Assembly: GCA_933207985.1 (NCBI GenBank)
Contig: OW240921.1
Coordinates: forward strand, 25,550,762-25,614,761
Length of the DNA stretch: 64,000 nt
DNA from: Pelobates cultripes
Taxonomy: Eukaryota; Chordata; Amphibia; Anura; Pelobatidae
Direction: 5' to 3'
Shown here: positions 11,962-23,313 of the stretch, in pieces
How the letters are laid out: each line of letters starts with the position of its first letter
How positions within the stretch are numbered: position 1 is the stretch's first letter
Position numbers and translations under genes: made by a program
Notes under the pieces: model-generated
What the model was told of the DNA's origin: nothing
Database searches by the model: none
Seen by the model: the letters and a program-made list of their open reading frames with translations, nothing else

Positions 11962-12187
11962 CAGGGGTTCTCAACGTTAGTCCTCAGGACCACCTACCAG
12001 TCCAGAGTTTAGGGATTACCTGGGTGTGTCTAAGGTGTTTAGAAAATGAAAAAAAAAAAAAAAATATATAAAACTTAGAGTCTAAGGTGTTTTTTTTTCC
12101 CCCCTTTTTCTAAACACCTGAGACACACAGGTAATCCCCAAATCCTGGACTGGTAGGGAGTCCTGAGGACTGGGTTGAGAACCCCTG
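11962..12187. mobile_element. hAT MITE, CAGGGGTTCTCAAC family, copy A
   Basis: The terminal inverted repeats are CAGGGGTTCTCAACGTTAGT and its partner ending GTTGAGAACCCCTG. The exact 8-bp duplication TGTTACAT flanks both sides (11954-11961 and 12188-12195). The arms are about 90 bp around an A/T-rich loop, so the element can form a long hairpin. It lies in an AKT1S1 intron and has a sister copy at 35,061. Confidence 0.9.
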
Positions 12188-12226
12188 TGTTACATAATTA
12201 AACCCCACATTCTACAAGTGGGTATT

Positions 12227-12693
12227 TTAAAGGGACACTATAGGGTCAGGAAAAGCACTACAGTTCCGAGGGTGACCCCACGCTCATGGTCCCCCTCCCA
12301 TGGTGCTGAAGCGGTTAAAACCCCTTCAGCTACTCACCCTTTCCCCCGCTGGGTTCCCTTACCTCTCCTTCCCCGCCAGCATCCTGGTCTGATGTCACCG
12401 GTGCAGAATGCGCAACACTGCTGCACGCATTCAAAGTGTCCGTAGGAAAGCATTTCTTCAATGCTTTCCTATGGACGCTCAGCATGATTGAGGCATAAGC
12501 CTCAGTCATTGCTGATGCGCCTCTAGCAGCTGTCAGGAAGACAGCCACTAGAGGCTTGCTTAACCCCAGATGTTAACAGCAGTTTCAGAGAAACTTAATG
12601 TTTTTGTTTAGGCAGGGTTAACCCCAGAGGGACCCGACACCCAGACCACTTCATTGAACTGAAGTTGTCTGGGTGACTATAGTGTCCCTTTAA
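12227..12693. mobile_element. TTAA-flanked palindromic MITE (T2/Kolobok-like)
   Basis: The outer ends are TTAAAGGGACACTATAG and CTATAGTGTCCCTTTAA, bounded by TTAA. This fits the T2/Kolobok-like MITE families known from Xenopus; piggyBac elements also use TTAA, so superfamily assignment is tentative. The interior has GC-rich subterminal repeats such as CACCCAGACCACTTCA and a CTCTAGCAGCTGTC block shared with the copies at 43.0 and 55.0 kb. Confidence 0.8.
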
Positions 12694-12944
12694 ACATGCC
12701 TCAAGTCTTCAAGCTGGTTGTGCTTCAAGACGAAGAAATAAGCTTAGAGGCCAGTATTCAGGATCAACTGAGGTTAGGATTTAACTGGCTATGCCAGGTC
12801 AGATAGTTTGCTGTTTTCCCCACAAATCAGGAAGAGCAAGAATCTCAATTATCTTGAGATGATCGAGGGTTTTCAATCAGAGAAATAGCCTGACATGCTG
12901 CGAGATACCTACGATTAATATCATAAACCAAAAGGGAAGGTTAC

Positions 12945-13022
12945 CTTCTTGGCTCTCTGGGTCAGATTCAAAGAATGGTTCACAGTCTTGGCTGTTTGAG
13001 TCTTCATCCATCATAAAAAGTC
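12945..13022 (-). CDS. AKT1S1: AKT1S1 (PRAS40), second coding exon (TOS motif)
   Basis: This 78-bp exon has a TTGCAG acceptor and a GTAACC donor, phase 1 in and phase 1 out. It encodes GLFMMDEDSNSQDCEPFFE (residues 157 onward) and then SDPESQE. FMMDE (159-163) matches the human FVMDE TOS motif that docks on raptor, and the following acidic stretch aligns with human CESDPEST. Its frame joins exactly with the exons on either side. Confidence 0.95.
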
Positions 13023-15812
13023 CTGCAATAAAAGATTTAAGTTCTAGATCAAAAACCACTTTAAATAACTGACGCAACATATTTGTAAGGCTTCGACTGC
13101 CATCTAGTGTACTAGAGGTACATTGAATGATGTGCAGGAAAATAATGGTCTAGTTTTCCCTCTGGGGTTAGTTTCAGTAGGTAGCCCATTAGTCAAATGA
13201 TACACATCACGTTCAGGGTAGCCAGCTGATACTGTTGGAGGTGCTCTCTAGTAAACAGTCACTGAATGCTTTACAGTGGCAGAACTTCTGTACCGTTTAC
13301 AAATGCATGAGTCCTGTATTTTTGAAATGTTAGTAGACCTGTGCAAGACCTCCAGAGTCATGTCTGAAAGCAGATATCAGAATAGTATAGCTGTTATACA
13401 ATTCATTGACTTTGGCCCAATTATGAAAAAAAAAAAAGACTCCCAAGCTTCTCCATTGCCATCTACCCGACTGCCCTGTTGTAACAACCATAGGATGCCT
13501 GGAGAAGTGTTAAGAACTTTATGAATGGAGCAGAAAAGTCAGAGTGGTATCTACATACTGAACAAGGGTTTATACAAGTAAATTAATTCTGTTGTAACAA
13601 CCAATTAGGAGCAGCTGATGGTGACTGGTAAAGCAAGGATATGTTAATCTTGTTTTAATGATCACATGCATATTTTAGGGAGTATTAGAAGACTACCCCC
13701 CTGCATGTTCCCTATGTAATGAGTGAAATCCCAAGTAGATTTCCATGGAAATCTCAGACGAGAGCGTTCCACTTTCGTTTAACGTGTGCCTGACCAAGCT
13801 GGCAGTGCCAAAATAGCCACCTAGCCCATGTTACTTATGGCAGGACACCATGCTAGTCATAAACAGTGACTATTGGCAGAGGAGACTTGCTGGTTGCAGT
13901 CACAGGATACTGATAGCAAGATTAAGCACAAAATTTAATTCACCTTCATTTCTCTGCATTTCCTAAATAAAAGGAAGCAAGTTAAGAATGCTGCATGTTC
14001 TGTTTGAAAGACTAGCGGAGTTATTGCATTTATTTGGCTGTAATTTGAAGACTTGATACCAGAGGTGAAGCCTTCTAAAGAGTGGCTTGCTCGGTTGTAA
14101 GAATGTAACACAAGAAACTATGGCTTTATTCACTGAATTTAAAGTAAATTAGCCATTCTAGCCCAACTTCATACACTTAAAAGAAACTGATATAAGTTTG
14201 ATATCACTAGGAATTCCGAGCTGATCAGATTTTTATTTATGCAAATATATCTAGTTTATATCCTCAAATTTGCTGGAAGGAACCAGATTCTAACTGGACA
14301 GATTGTGATGCCTGGTTCTGTTAGGGGAGAAAACAGCCTGTCAGCACTGTTCTAAATCTAAGATATTTGGGGTGGTCAACCACAAACTGCAGAAATCCAT
14401 TTAAAGCAGATCCTTGCCAGCAGCACTAGGGGCTCAAGCCAAGTTAAAGCAGTAGCAGATGGCTAGTGGTCTCAAACTACACTAATGAAGGGTGTAGGAT
14501 TGGGGTACACTACTGATCAGTTTGTTCCTAGGGTAGAGACTAGTTGAGCGTAAAAAGGCAGAGAGTTGGAGATCATGCCTAAAATTATGTCAATATAGTC
14601 AGAACTGCTGTGAGATAAAGCAATGTTTTCATTTTAGACTTAATCTTACATTAACCAGTTTAGGGAGTCAGCTTGCCACAGGAAGTACAACTACTCTCAG
14701 TACACCAAGACTGAACAGGCTATACAGCTTCATTGGATCATAAAAACTCATGGTTATTCAGTTAGAATGCTAAAGGAGTTTCAGATTTAAGGCCAAGGTA
14801 GTCAAGCTGAAGTTCAAGTCAGTGAGCCTTCGTTCAGCTACCCAAATGTAAAATAATCTTTGAACTCCAACTTTAATACCGCTGAATGTTTGTGGTGTTA
14901 AAGTACAGGGGAATATGAGCAAGACACCCAGCCAGCATAGCTAGCCTACACAGTTAGAGAGGAGTTTAGTTTGCTAGTGGCAGAGCCACAATGTGAAGTC
15001 TCTAAAGCAGAGTTTGTGTGGACACACTGAAATCACTGATTCCAAGGGACTATATGTGCCTCCTATGTTAACATTACCTTACTTTAGGTATTGACAGACT
15101 ATTTTACCCATGTTCAGTGTGTACTTACCTTGCATGGCACTGCTTTACTCATGGGTAATCTAGTTCCCTAAAGTTTGTTTCAGCATTTAGGGACACATTG
15201 TTTGCTATGAGAGTAACCCCTGCATGTTCAGGTTTTATATCTAAAATAGTTTGGAAGTGACACTCCATTTCTGCCCGTACAAGATCATATCTTGGTTGAA
15301 GAGATGACTCATTACCCAAGACTTTGGGGTCTGGGGCAATTGTGTGTAACTAATCTATAATTCTAATGACTATATCCAAGTATCCTTAATCTCCAAGATG
15401 GGTTCGTGTAAGAACCCCTTTAGCCACTGGGAATGGTTTCAAGAAGTTTAGCCAGATGACAATCTCTAGATCTGAGAAGCCATCAGTTTTTCCCCCAAAG
15501 ATAAGCTCACATAAGCCATGACAGAAGACTGCAGATAGCTTAGGGTAAGATTTTTAGAAGCAGGAAGACAGTCGTTTATGTCAAGGTTCAAGCCATGTGG
15601 CATACCTTGATGTACCTGACCTAGACGGTTGACTCTTTTGGTGACAAATTTCTACCAGTCCTAGGTACATCTTGCCATACTTCGATGAAACCTGTCGTGT
15701 CTGCAGAGTTCTTTTCTGGTGCCACATACATTTAGTTAGAGGAACACTAGAGTGTCAGGAATAGACATGTATTGCTGACACTAAGTTTAGAAACAGCTGT
15801 TTAGATCCCTGG
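13023..15812. other. AKT1S1: AKT1S1 intron, left part, nothing else seen
   Basis: This is intron between the first and second coding exons. The open frame at 13,276-13,524 has no recognisable product. No complete mobile element is evident by eye; the next one starts at 15,813. Confidence 0.6.
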
Positions 15813-16331
15813 TTAAAGGGACACCCCAGGCACCCAGACCACTTCTGCCCATTGGAGTGGTCTGGGTGCCAACTCCCACTACCCTTAGCCCTGCAGCTGT
15901 AATTATTGCAGTTTTCATAGACTGCAATAGTTACATTGCAGGGTTAACTCCTCCTCTAGTGGCTGTCTACAAGAGCCACTAGAGGGCACTTCCTGGTTCT
16001 GTGCTAGAGCGTCGCTGGACGTCCTCATGCTATGTGAGGACCTTCAGTGTCGCTCTATTCCCCATAGGAAAGCATTTTCAATGTCTGCCTATGGAGAGGT
16101 CGAATGCGCTTGCGGCATTGCCGCAGTGCGCATTAGGTCTCCACCAGATGATGTTGGCGGGGGGAGGAGAGCGTGTGCAGACCCGAAACCACTGCTGAGT
16201 AACATTGGCGGGAGTCTCGGGTAAGTCACTGAAGGGGGTTTTCACCCCTTCAGCAACATGGGATGGGTTGGAGGGAGAGGGGACCTGCAGTGCCAAGAAA
16301 ACAGTTTCCTGGCACTGGAGTGTCCCTTTAA
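15813..16331. mobile_element. TTAA-flanked palindromic MITE (T2/Kolobok-like)
   Basis: It begins TTAAAGGGACACCCCAGGCA and ends CTGGAGTGTCCCTTTAA, bounded by TTAA on both sides. The subterminal CACCCAGACCACTTC with its nearby inverse GAGTGGTCTGGGTG is characteristic of this family. It lies in an AKT1S1 intron. The several short open frames over 16.0-16.6 kb are chance frames in this repeat. Confidence 0.75.
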
Positions 16332-16976
16332 AAGAGGAGCAGCTGGCTCCACCTCCTTGGTAGATATCAAACCTTGACTGCCAGTCCAATGCTCTCTCAT
16401 AGCAAGGCATTGGGGCTATTGCACTTGCGTGACATGACACTGCACCAGTCTGCATCTCCTCATTGATAATGCATCTATGATGATTGTTCAGTGCCTCCAT
16501 GCAGAGTGTGTAGACCCTGAACTTTGGTGCTGCGCACTGCAGCAGTGGCCCAGGAAGCACCTCTAGCAGCCATCTGACTCCCACTAAATGTTACAAGCCA
16601 GCAATGCAACTACTTGCTTTTGCAGAGCCAGTGTTTACATATATTTAAAAAAAACACACCACAGACTACTGGAACAGTAGTTCTGGTGGCAGTAGTGTCC
16701 CTTTAAGCTGTACCAGGGAGTCACCTAGCTTACAAGTCATTGTGGAAATAGATTTATATCTGGGTGGGATAAGAGGTTATTTGAAACCGACACTGGTATT
16801 AGACATACAGGCAATAGACAAGAACAACGTTTTCTAAACAGCCACCGTCCCTTAGAACCATCAAGGGACTTTGTGTTGAAGTTATTGGGGTACAGATGAG
16901 GAAGTTTAGGAATTAGCAGGCCAGTGGTGACTAGTCAGTGTTTTAAGGTTTGAAAAAATCCTAGCCATTCACTCAC

Positions 16977-17445
16977 CTGTTGAGGCACTGGGAACATGCT
17001 CCGGTGCCTTTAGTAGATTGCTTGAATGGTTGTAGTCCTCGTCAGCCCTTGCTCCCACGTTTGGCATTTGGTCAGGCATTGGATTTGTGGGCATTGGTCT
17101 CACAAAGTTACTATCCTCAATTGAGAAGTCCTCTTTTCCATAAATTGAAGGGTAACTCTTTGAGTAAGAGTTCTGCTTTGCCACTGGTGGTTCCTTGCCT
17201 TTAAGAATGGGCACAGGGCTGGTAAAAACAGTGGTCTTGTGCACTACGGCAATGTCATCAAGATATCTTTGGGTGGCTTCCAATAGTATGCCACTGCCAT
17301 GAACAGTGTATGCATAGGAGGGTACAGACTTGGGTTTGTAGGCAGTGATAAACACAATGTCATTTCCAGTCTGTCTGCGATAGCGGTCAGCAGCAGTGAT
17401 CAGATTTTCCCAGGCCTCCCTGTGATTGTCAGTCATATCAGTCAT
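16977..17445 (-). CDS. AKT1S1: AKT1S1 (PRAS40), first coding exon with start codon
   Basis: This exon encodes residues 1-156 plus one base. The start is the first of two ATGs in ATGACTGATATG, chosen because it sits in a strong ACCACCATGA context 21 bases after a CTACAG acceptor (exon begins at 17,466). EAWENLITAADRYRRQTG aligns with the human N-terminus (LWEAVVGAAERFRARTG), and YAYTVHGSGILLEATQRYL with YAAHGRGALAEAARRCL. The human proline-rich stretch is replaced by a longer Pro/Asn/Ser-rich segment, which helps make this protein 273 residues against 256 in human. The donor is ACAG/GTGAGT. Confidence 0.93.
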
Positions 17446-17466
17446 GGTGGTAAGGTGTTTTATTAC

Positions 17467-19918
17467 CTGTAGAATAGTTACACAAATGTTATTTGACAAA
17501 ATACGAAGAGGCAGTGTATGTTTCATAAGACTAAACACTTTTTTCCATATTTGTGCTTTACATTGAGAATACATCTACAAAATACATATTGGGATATCCC
17601 AATTTTCAGTTTGTGTTAGATTATACTAGTGTGATACAGAGCACATTTGTTTAAAGACCTGGAAAGTCTAAAACTTTGACCTGACTATTTTAAGGCATTC
17701 CAACCAGGTTTATTCAAGTTGGGAATTTAATATATTTTAGTTCGCTAAATAACTGCACTTATTAGGAAGTGATGGTCTTTGGCAGTAAGCCAAAAGCTTG
17801 CTTCTATATTAGACAGCCATGCTACAGTGCTGCCAACTACCCCATATTTGTCATATTAAGGAACAATAAATTTCAGGTTGTGCCTTTTGGTTAGTGTAAG
17901 TAGGACTCCCCAGAGGTTTGCTGTGATGTGGCAGATGAGCTTAGCTTCTAAAGGCAGTTTGGGGGGGTTACTAATAACCGCCTGTAATTTACCTGTTCAC
18001 ATGGATTTGAGATAGGCTGCAGGTAATGTGTTCTAGGTTTTAGGACTGATGGATACTATAGCTGTCACTGCCCAAGACTAGTGGACATTTTAGTGCAATG
18101 CTTTAAGGGACAAAAAGGTATCTTCGTCTAACTGAGGGCATTTTGAGACAGTTTTCATTGCAAGGTTAAATGGAATCTATTGTGTTAGGATTATAGGTTT
18201 TTATTCCAAACACTATAGAGCCCCCTAATTGCTAGAGGCCAAGTTTGAGCTCTAAGGTAAAAACATTGCAGTTTCTCAGATTGCAATGAGTTACATTACA
18301 GGACTAAGGGGACAGGAGCAGTGCACCCAGAATTGGTCTAGGTGCCTATAGAGCCCTTTTAATGGCTGTTTACCAATCACCAAAACTGCATAAGATAAAA
18401 GGTTTATAAATGCAGCAGAAGCAACTGCCAGGCCAAGATCCTGACACAACCAAGAGGTCTACTGTTAAGTGAATTAGACATATGGCTTAAACAGTTAAGA
18501 GCAATATTTACATCAAATCATTAAACCAGATTGAATGCAGTCTTGTTTGGGTAGCACCATGTTTACCTACTGTTCGCATACAGACATGGGAGAATTCTCT
18601 TGTTTTACCTACTGTTTGGTATAGGTTCAAGGGCTCAAAGTTTCCACTTACCAGTGGTGGCGAGATCAGCAGCAGTGGTGATTACCTCTTATATCCTATG
18701 GGCCCTCCACGCTTTCACTGGCATGTAGTGTGGAGCAAAGCCTAGCTAGTTTAGGACATGAAGTTTAAAGCCCTGGTTGGTGCAATACAAGTTGTAATAG
18801 AAAGTAGATCTGAAAAAAATAACTTTGTATTGTGGGCTATTAACCTCCCCATAGAAATACTATCCATTAAAGGAAAATAGTTGGTTTAAAAAGGGATGAA
18901 AGGAAGGATGTTTGAACCTTGACATTTATAAGTTAGGCGGAGACACTACTGGTTTAGTGATTAATTTCCTACACAGTTTCTTGCTTTTAGAAGCAAGATA
19001 AAAATAACGAGCCTCTGCTGCATTATACCAGCCAACCTAAAGTTTCTACATCTAGAAGCATGAGATTCTGTGCATAGCAGTCTCTGCACCAATCAGCATC
19101 TCTTTATAAATATGCACTATCCCTCTATATCTATAGGGAGCAGTCACACTTTGCATATACACTCTGAACATTGGTCAGCACCCATAGTGGTGGCAGCCAG
19201 AAGTGTTCAACAAACAAAGCTTTATAGGAAGGGCCATCTACAGTTTGTATGTACCATAACCACTATATTAAGGGTTAAAGATCCTTCCAGCACTATTGGG
19301 GATAAAAAGGAGTAATTGTAGTGCACAGAATCAGTTCAGTAGGTTTGGGGTAAACCTACAGAGTTTTAGTTTAGCCATTATAAAAAAAATAAAAAAAACA
19401 AAAAAAAAAAAAACCCACAAGCAAGAGTTAACTATTCAGTTTAAAAATTCTTGCAGGAACTGCTTTGTGGCAGCTGGCACCACATGACAAGCCTTTTGTC
19501 ACTTGGCTAAGATTACAGGAGCACAATGGTCCTTTAGTAGTGTTGAAAGATGCCTACAGACTCCTAGAATATTGTTTCCAGAATGTCACGGTGCAGGAAA
19601 ACAAGATAGTTCAAGGCAAGACAAACACCAACATACCAAGCGTTTGCCTAGAAACCGTGAGGTACAAGAACAAGATTGTTACTGCAAAACAAACTGGAGT
19701 CCTTAGTGTGTCTGATAGTCAGACTTTAATGTTACAAGACCCAGCTAAACACATGCTCACCTCCTATAATAATAAAAAAATAAAAAAAAAAAAAAAAAAC
19801 CACCACACACACTAAAAGAAATTAAGTTTGCAACTTTACATCCAATATAGTCTAAATCAAGTTTGGCTTTGTCATGGTTTTCACTCAAGTTTTATAAAAG
19901 TAGTGATTTATAAAGACA

Positions 19919-19954
<36 letters not shown>

Positions 19955-21100
19955 TTCGAGTCTTTGTATGTACCAACTAGATCACCAGCTTGCAGTGCTA
20001 TACAGGTCATTTGACTTTATAGCTTAGGGAGGACTTGCCAATAGTCACAAGATAACATTTTACAACTGCTGAAAAAACCCAAGGCACACGTACAGCACTG
20101 TGGCAGCCTTGCACAACATGTTAATACATGCTAAACACCAGTGTTATTTCGTATGACTAAAAGACAACAGCATTTTAGTCAAAGGACTGACTAAAACTAA
20201 ATTAAAATTTCCTGCCAAAAATTAATACTGCACAGAGGGGCTGTGGAAGGACCAAAAGAGACAGGTTTTAATTAACCCCATTAGATGACAAACAATTCCG
20301 GTTACTAAAGTGGATTTTTAGTCGAAATACCTACAAATTAAGAATTAAAAATTCTGCCAAAGTTAAACACCAGGATAACTACTGTGGTTAGGAATAAAAC
20401 CACAGATACTTTAGGAGTAGTCAGTTGTGTGCAGTTATAATTCACATAGGAGAAATTATGGAGGAGCACACCCACACAACTATGCTGTGCAAATAAACTC
20501 ACTCAATCAAGCAAGGTATACGCTGAGTGTCAAGTTCAGACTGCAAGAAAGCAGTAAAGTTTTTCAAAAAACCCTCACCCCATAAACAAATAGTCTTTTG
20601 AAGATAATATCTCAAGGCAGCTAACTTTTAAGTATGGGAAGGGAGAATGAATTTTTAAGGGAAGGGGCAGTCAGACTATTAGAATCTAGGAGTGCATTAA
20701 AGAGAGACATAGCCTAGGGCCAGTCAGTTTAGGTTTTAGATAGTGGGGCATCTAAAGATAATGGAAAGGCTAGTATAGTACAGACTCAATCAAGCAAGGG
20801 ATAGGCTATACACTATATAGAGTAACAATGCAGACAAGCTAAAATTCTACATACAAATGTGAAGCATGATGCAAGCACACAGAATAAAAGACTTCTATAA
20901 ACACTGATACAATGTTGCAGATTGACACCCACCCCAATAACATGATCAGAGCTGGGAGACTGAGTGCTGTGATGGTGCAAGGCTCACTCCCCAGAGTGAA
21001 GGTGCACAAAGTATTTACCTGCAATACTGCACAAACCAAAATACCCTGAGCCCCTGGGGGGTCGTAAGCTACAAACGTCACCAGAGAGATTTCTTACCCA
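17467..21100. other. AKT1S1: AKT1S1 first intron (5' UTR intron), with microsatellite
   Basis: No coding exon is seen here. A weak TTAA-family remnant may lie at about 18,160-18,362, since it carries the familiar GCAGTTTCTCAG and GGTGCCTATAGAG blocks. Poly-A-rich stretches occur at about 19,380-19,412 and 19,777-19,799. A (CA)n tract lies at 19,921-19,951. The exact donor of exon 1 is uncertain (see the promoter entry). Confidence 0.55.
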
Positions 21101-21340
21101 CCCCCCACCCAGCTTTTATATCACCCCCCAAACTATGCCCCCACCCACTGGGGGAGCCAGCTGCGCTCCTGACACGGCTTACCGCTAATTAAAAACACCG
21201 GGGAGGAAGGGGGGGCAGGACAGGGGCTCAAATTAAACTGTCAAGACGTCCATCCAGCCGACTGCTCTGCTCTGCTTAGCTCTCCATTCGCCCTTCTCAA
21301 AGATGGCGGCGGCTGCCTCTTCAAACTACTGCCGCTGCAA
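21101..21340 (-). promoter_or_regulatory. AKT1S1: CpG-rich AKT1S1 promoter / non-coding first exon
   Basis: GC- and CpG-rich sequence lies just 5' of AKT1S1 on its strand. AAGATGGCGGC at 21,300-21,310 is a strong YY1-type site, often found near vertebrate start sites. Good minus-strand donors lie at 21,186 (GCG/GTAAGC), about 21,094 (GTAAGA) and about 21,010 (CAG/GTAAAT), so exon 1 could end at any of them. The placement is inferred from composition, the YY1 site and the acceptor at 17,467. Confidence 0.55.
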
Positions 21341-22381
21341 CAAGATGTTTCTCTTACAGTGCAAGCAGCCCTGGCCTAATAATATAACGAGTAGACGTAA
21401 CAAACAGGCAAAACAACTGTAAGGAGTGCAAGGTGTAGAGCAGTGCTGATTAAAAAAAAAGTGGTGTGCCCTCAGTAAAGATGGCCGACAGCAGGCTGTC
21501 ACAGAGGCTGTCTCTCCATGTAGGAGGCCCTCCTGTCTCCCCACCCCATGTGTGATCAGTTTGTTTATTTCATACTGCAAGGAGCAAATCCCTCTAGAAA
21601 AGTGTTTTCAGGATGTATTATAATCTGGAGCCATATAGTTTACATGTTTATGTTACTGGCAGAGAAGCTTCAGTCTGTAATGAGATCTTGGGGCACATCC
21701 AATCTCTGTTTTATTTAAATTGTATTTTTTTTTAAATTTTATTTTAATGGAAAATAAAAAAGAGATTATTCACTAAACACAGAATTGTAGTGCGTCAAAA
21801 TCCAAATGGCAAACTGGTCGATATCGGATTTGAAAAAGTTGTCCAAATCAAGTCACAGCTTGGAATTTTGGAATTTGATAATCAATTCACTAGAATTCAC
21901 CGGTTATTGAAATAAATACATTTAGGTTTTTAGCTCATTTTAAAAGTGTGTTGTCCTAAGTATTGTATGCCAATATGCTTTGTATGCAGAACAATCAAAT
22001 TGGATGGAGTTGCAAAGGGTTGATATGCAATATGCAAAGGAATGCGAGAAACATTACAATACTGTATAGTTCGGGGGCCCTCTTATTGTGAGCTGATAAT
22101 CAAGAATTAAAGCAGCTCTGATACAAGCAAATTTTGCAAATGTCTGTCACATGTTTTATTTGGTACAGTCCCCTTCCTCAATTCGTCTGATGGGGAGGGG
22201 AGCGGGGGGCAACAAAGGATATTTTATAAAACTGCTTGGGCAAGGACATATAGATCGTAAAGGTTGCAGAGGACGGACTCAACAGGGAAGTAAGTACTGT
22301 GGGAAAATTATACTTGACAAAGGAAGTTGAGCATGCATAATCGCCACGGGTAAAGGTAGGTTTTTGGTGATTGATCCACTT
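21341..22381. other. Intergenic, no gene seen
   Basis: No convincing coding sequence is present. A second AAGATGGCC motif lies at about 21,478. The rest is AT-rich with no complete repeat I can delimit. Confidence 0.45.
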
Positions 22382-23313
22382 TTAAGGAAAACTTCAGGCA
22401 CCAACACAACTTCATCTAAATTAAGTTGTTATGGTGCCAAGATGTCCCTGATGGCACTTTTACCTCAAGGGCAGAGGCGGCTCTCTAATTAGGCGATTTA
22501 GGTGGCCACCTAAGGCCTTGCGTCCGCTTAAAATCGCCTTAGGGCAGAGTGACATGTCAAGTCTTCGATCTCTGACTGAAGACCCGACACAGGAGGGGGC
22601 CTGGCGGCTTGCCCTTTATGCCTCTGGGTGCGAGGCCCCTCCAGTCAGTCTGCGCTGATCGGGAACCGCCCAGCACTGCTCCAACGGGCGCAGAGCTGCA
22701 GACTGAACTGTCTCGCATTCTCCAGTGTATCAGAGCATTGCCGTGGATTACCACGGCAACACTGTCATACTTTTGGAGATCGCGAGACCTACCATGTGGT
22801 CTGCAGCTCTGCGTCTGGTGGAGCTGCAGACCAGAGAACCTGCCCACCGGAGCACCAGGGGCCCAGACACTGGACCACCAGGGAATAGTTAAAGGGAAAA
22901 AAAGGTGTTTATGAGTCCCCACACAACCTGTCACCCCCACATCCACTCTCTCAGCCCCCACTACTCTTTCTTAGCCCCCCTACCCTCTCTCAGCCCCTCT
23001 ATCCTTTCTCAGCCTCCACCACCCTTTCTCAGCCCCCAATATCCCCTTTTAGCCCCCACTACCCTCTCTCAGTCCCCCTACCCTCTCTCATCCCCCCCTA
23101 CCCTCTCACAGCCCTGACTTGGAAAAGGTCAGAAAATTCAGAAGCCAGATGCCGCCACTGTGGGAGTGTACAATACCGCTAGTGGCAACATTGGAGTTAA
23201 ACCGTTCGAGAATGGTTTAACCCCTTGAGGTAAGAGTGCCTCCAGGGGCCTTCTGGCACCATAACAAAATTAATTTAGATGAAGTTGTTTTGGTGCCTGG
23301 AGTGTCACTTTAA
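22382..23313. mobile_element. TTAA MITE carrying a probable nested hAT-like element
   Basis: The outer ends are TTAAGGAAAACTTCAGGCACC and GGTGCCTGGAGTGTCACTTTAA, bounded by TTAA, with inverted subterminal CTAAATTAAGTTGTTATGGTGCC. The left arm stops at TTACCTCAAGGG, where CAGAGGCGGCTCTC begins (22,472). At 23,160 a piece ending GATGCCGCCACTG closes, giving hAT-like CAGAGGCGGC / CAGTGGCGGC termini. No clean 8-bp duplication is visible, so the inner element may have lost one junction. Its interior holds a CAGCCCCCACTACCCTCTCT tandem array at about 22,950-23,115. Confidence 0.55.

Noticed and set aside
16078..16584. 168-codon minus-strand frame near the AKT1S1 first coding exon
   Set aside because: About half lies inside a TTAA MITE and no conserved peptide or splice-framed homology is visible.
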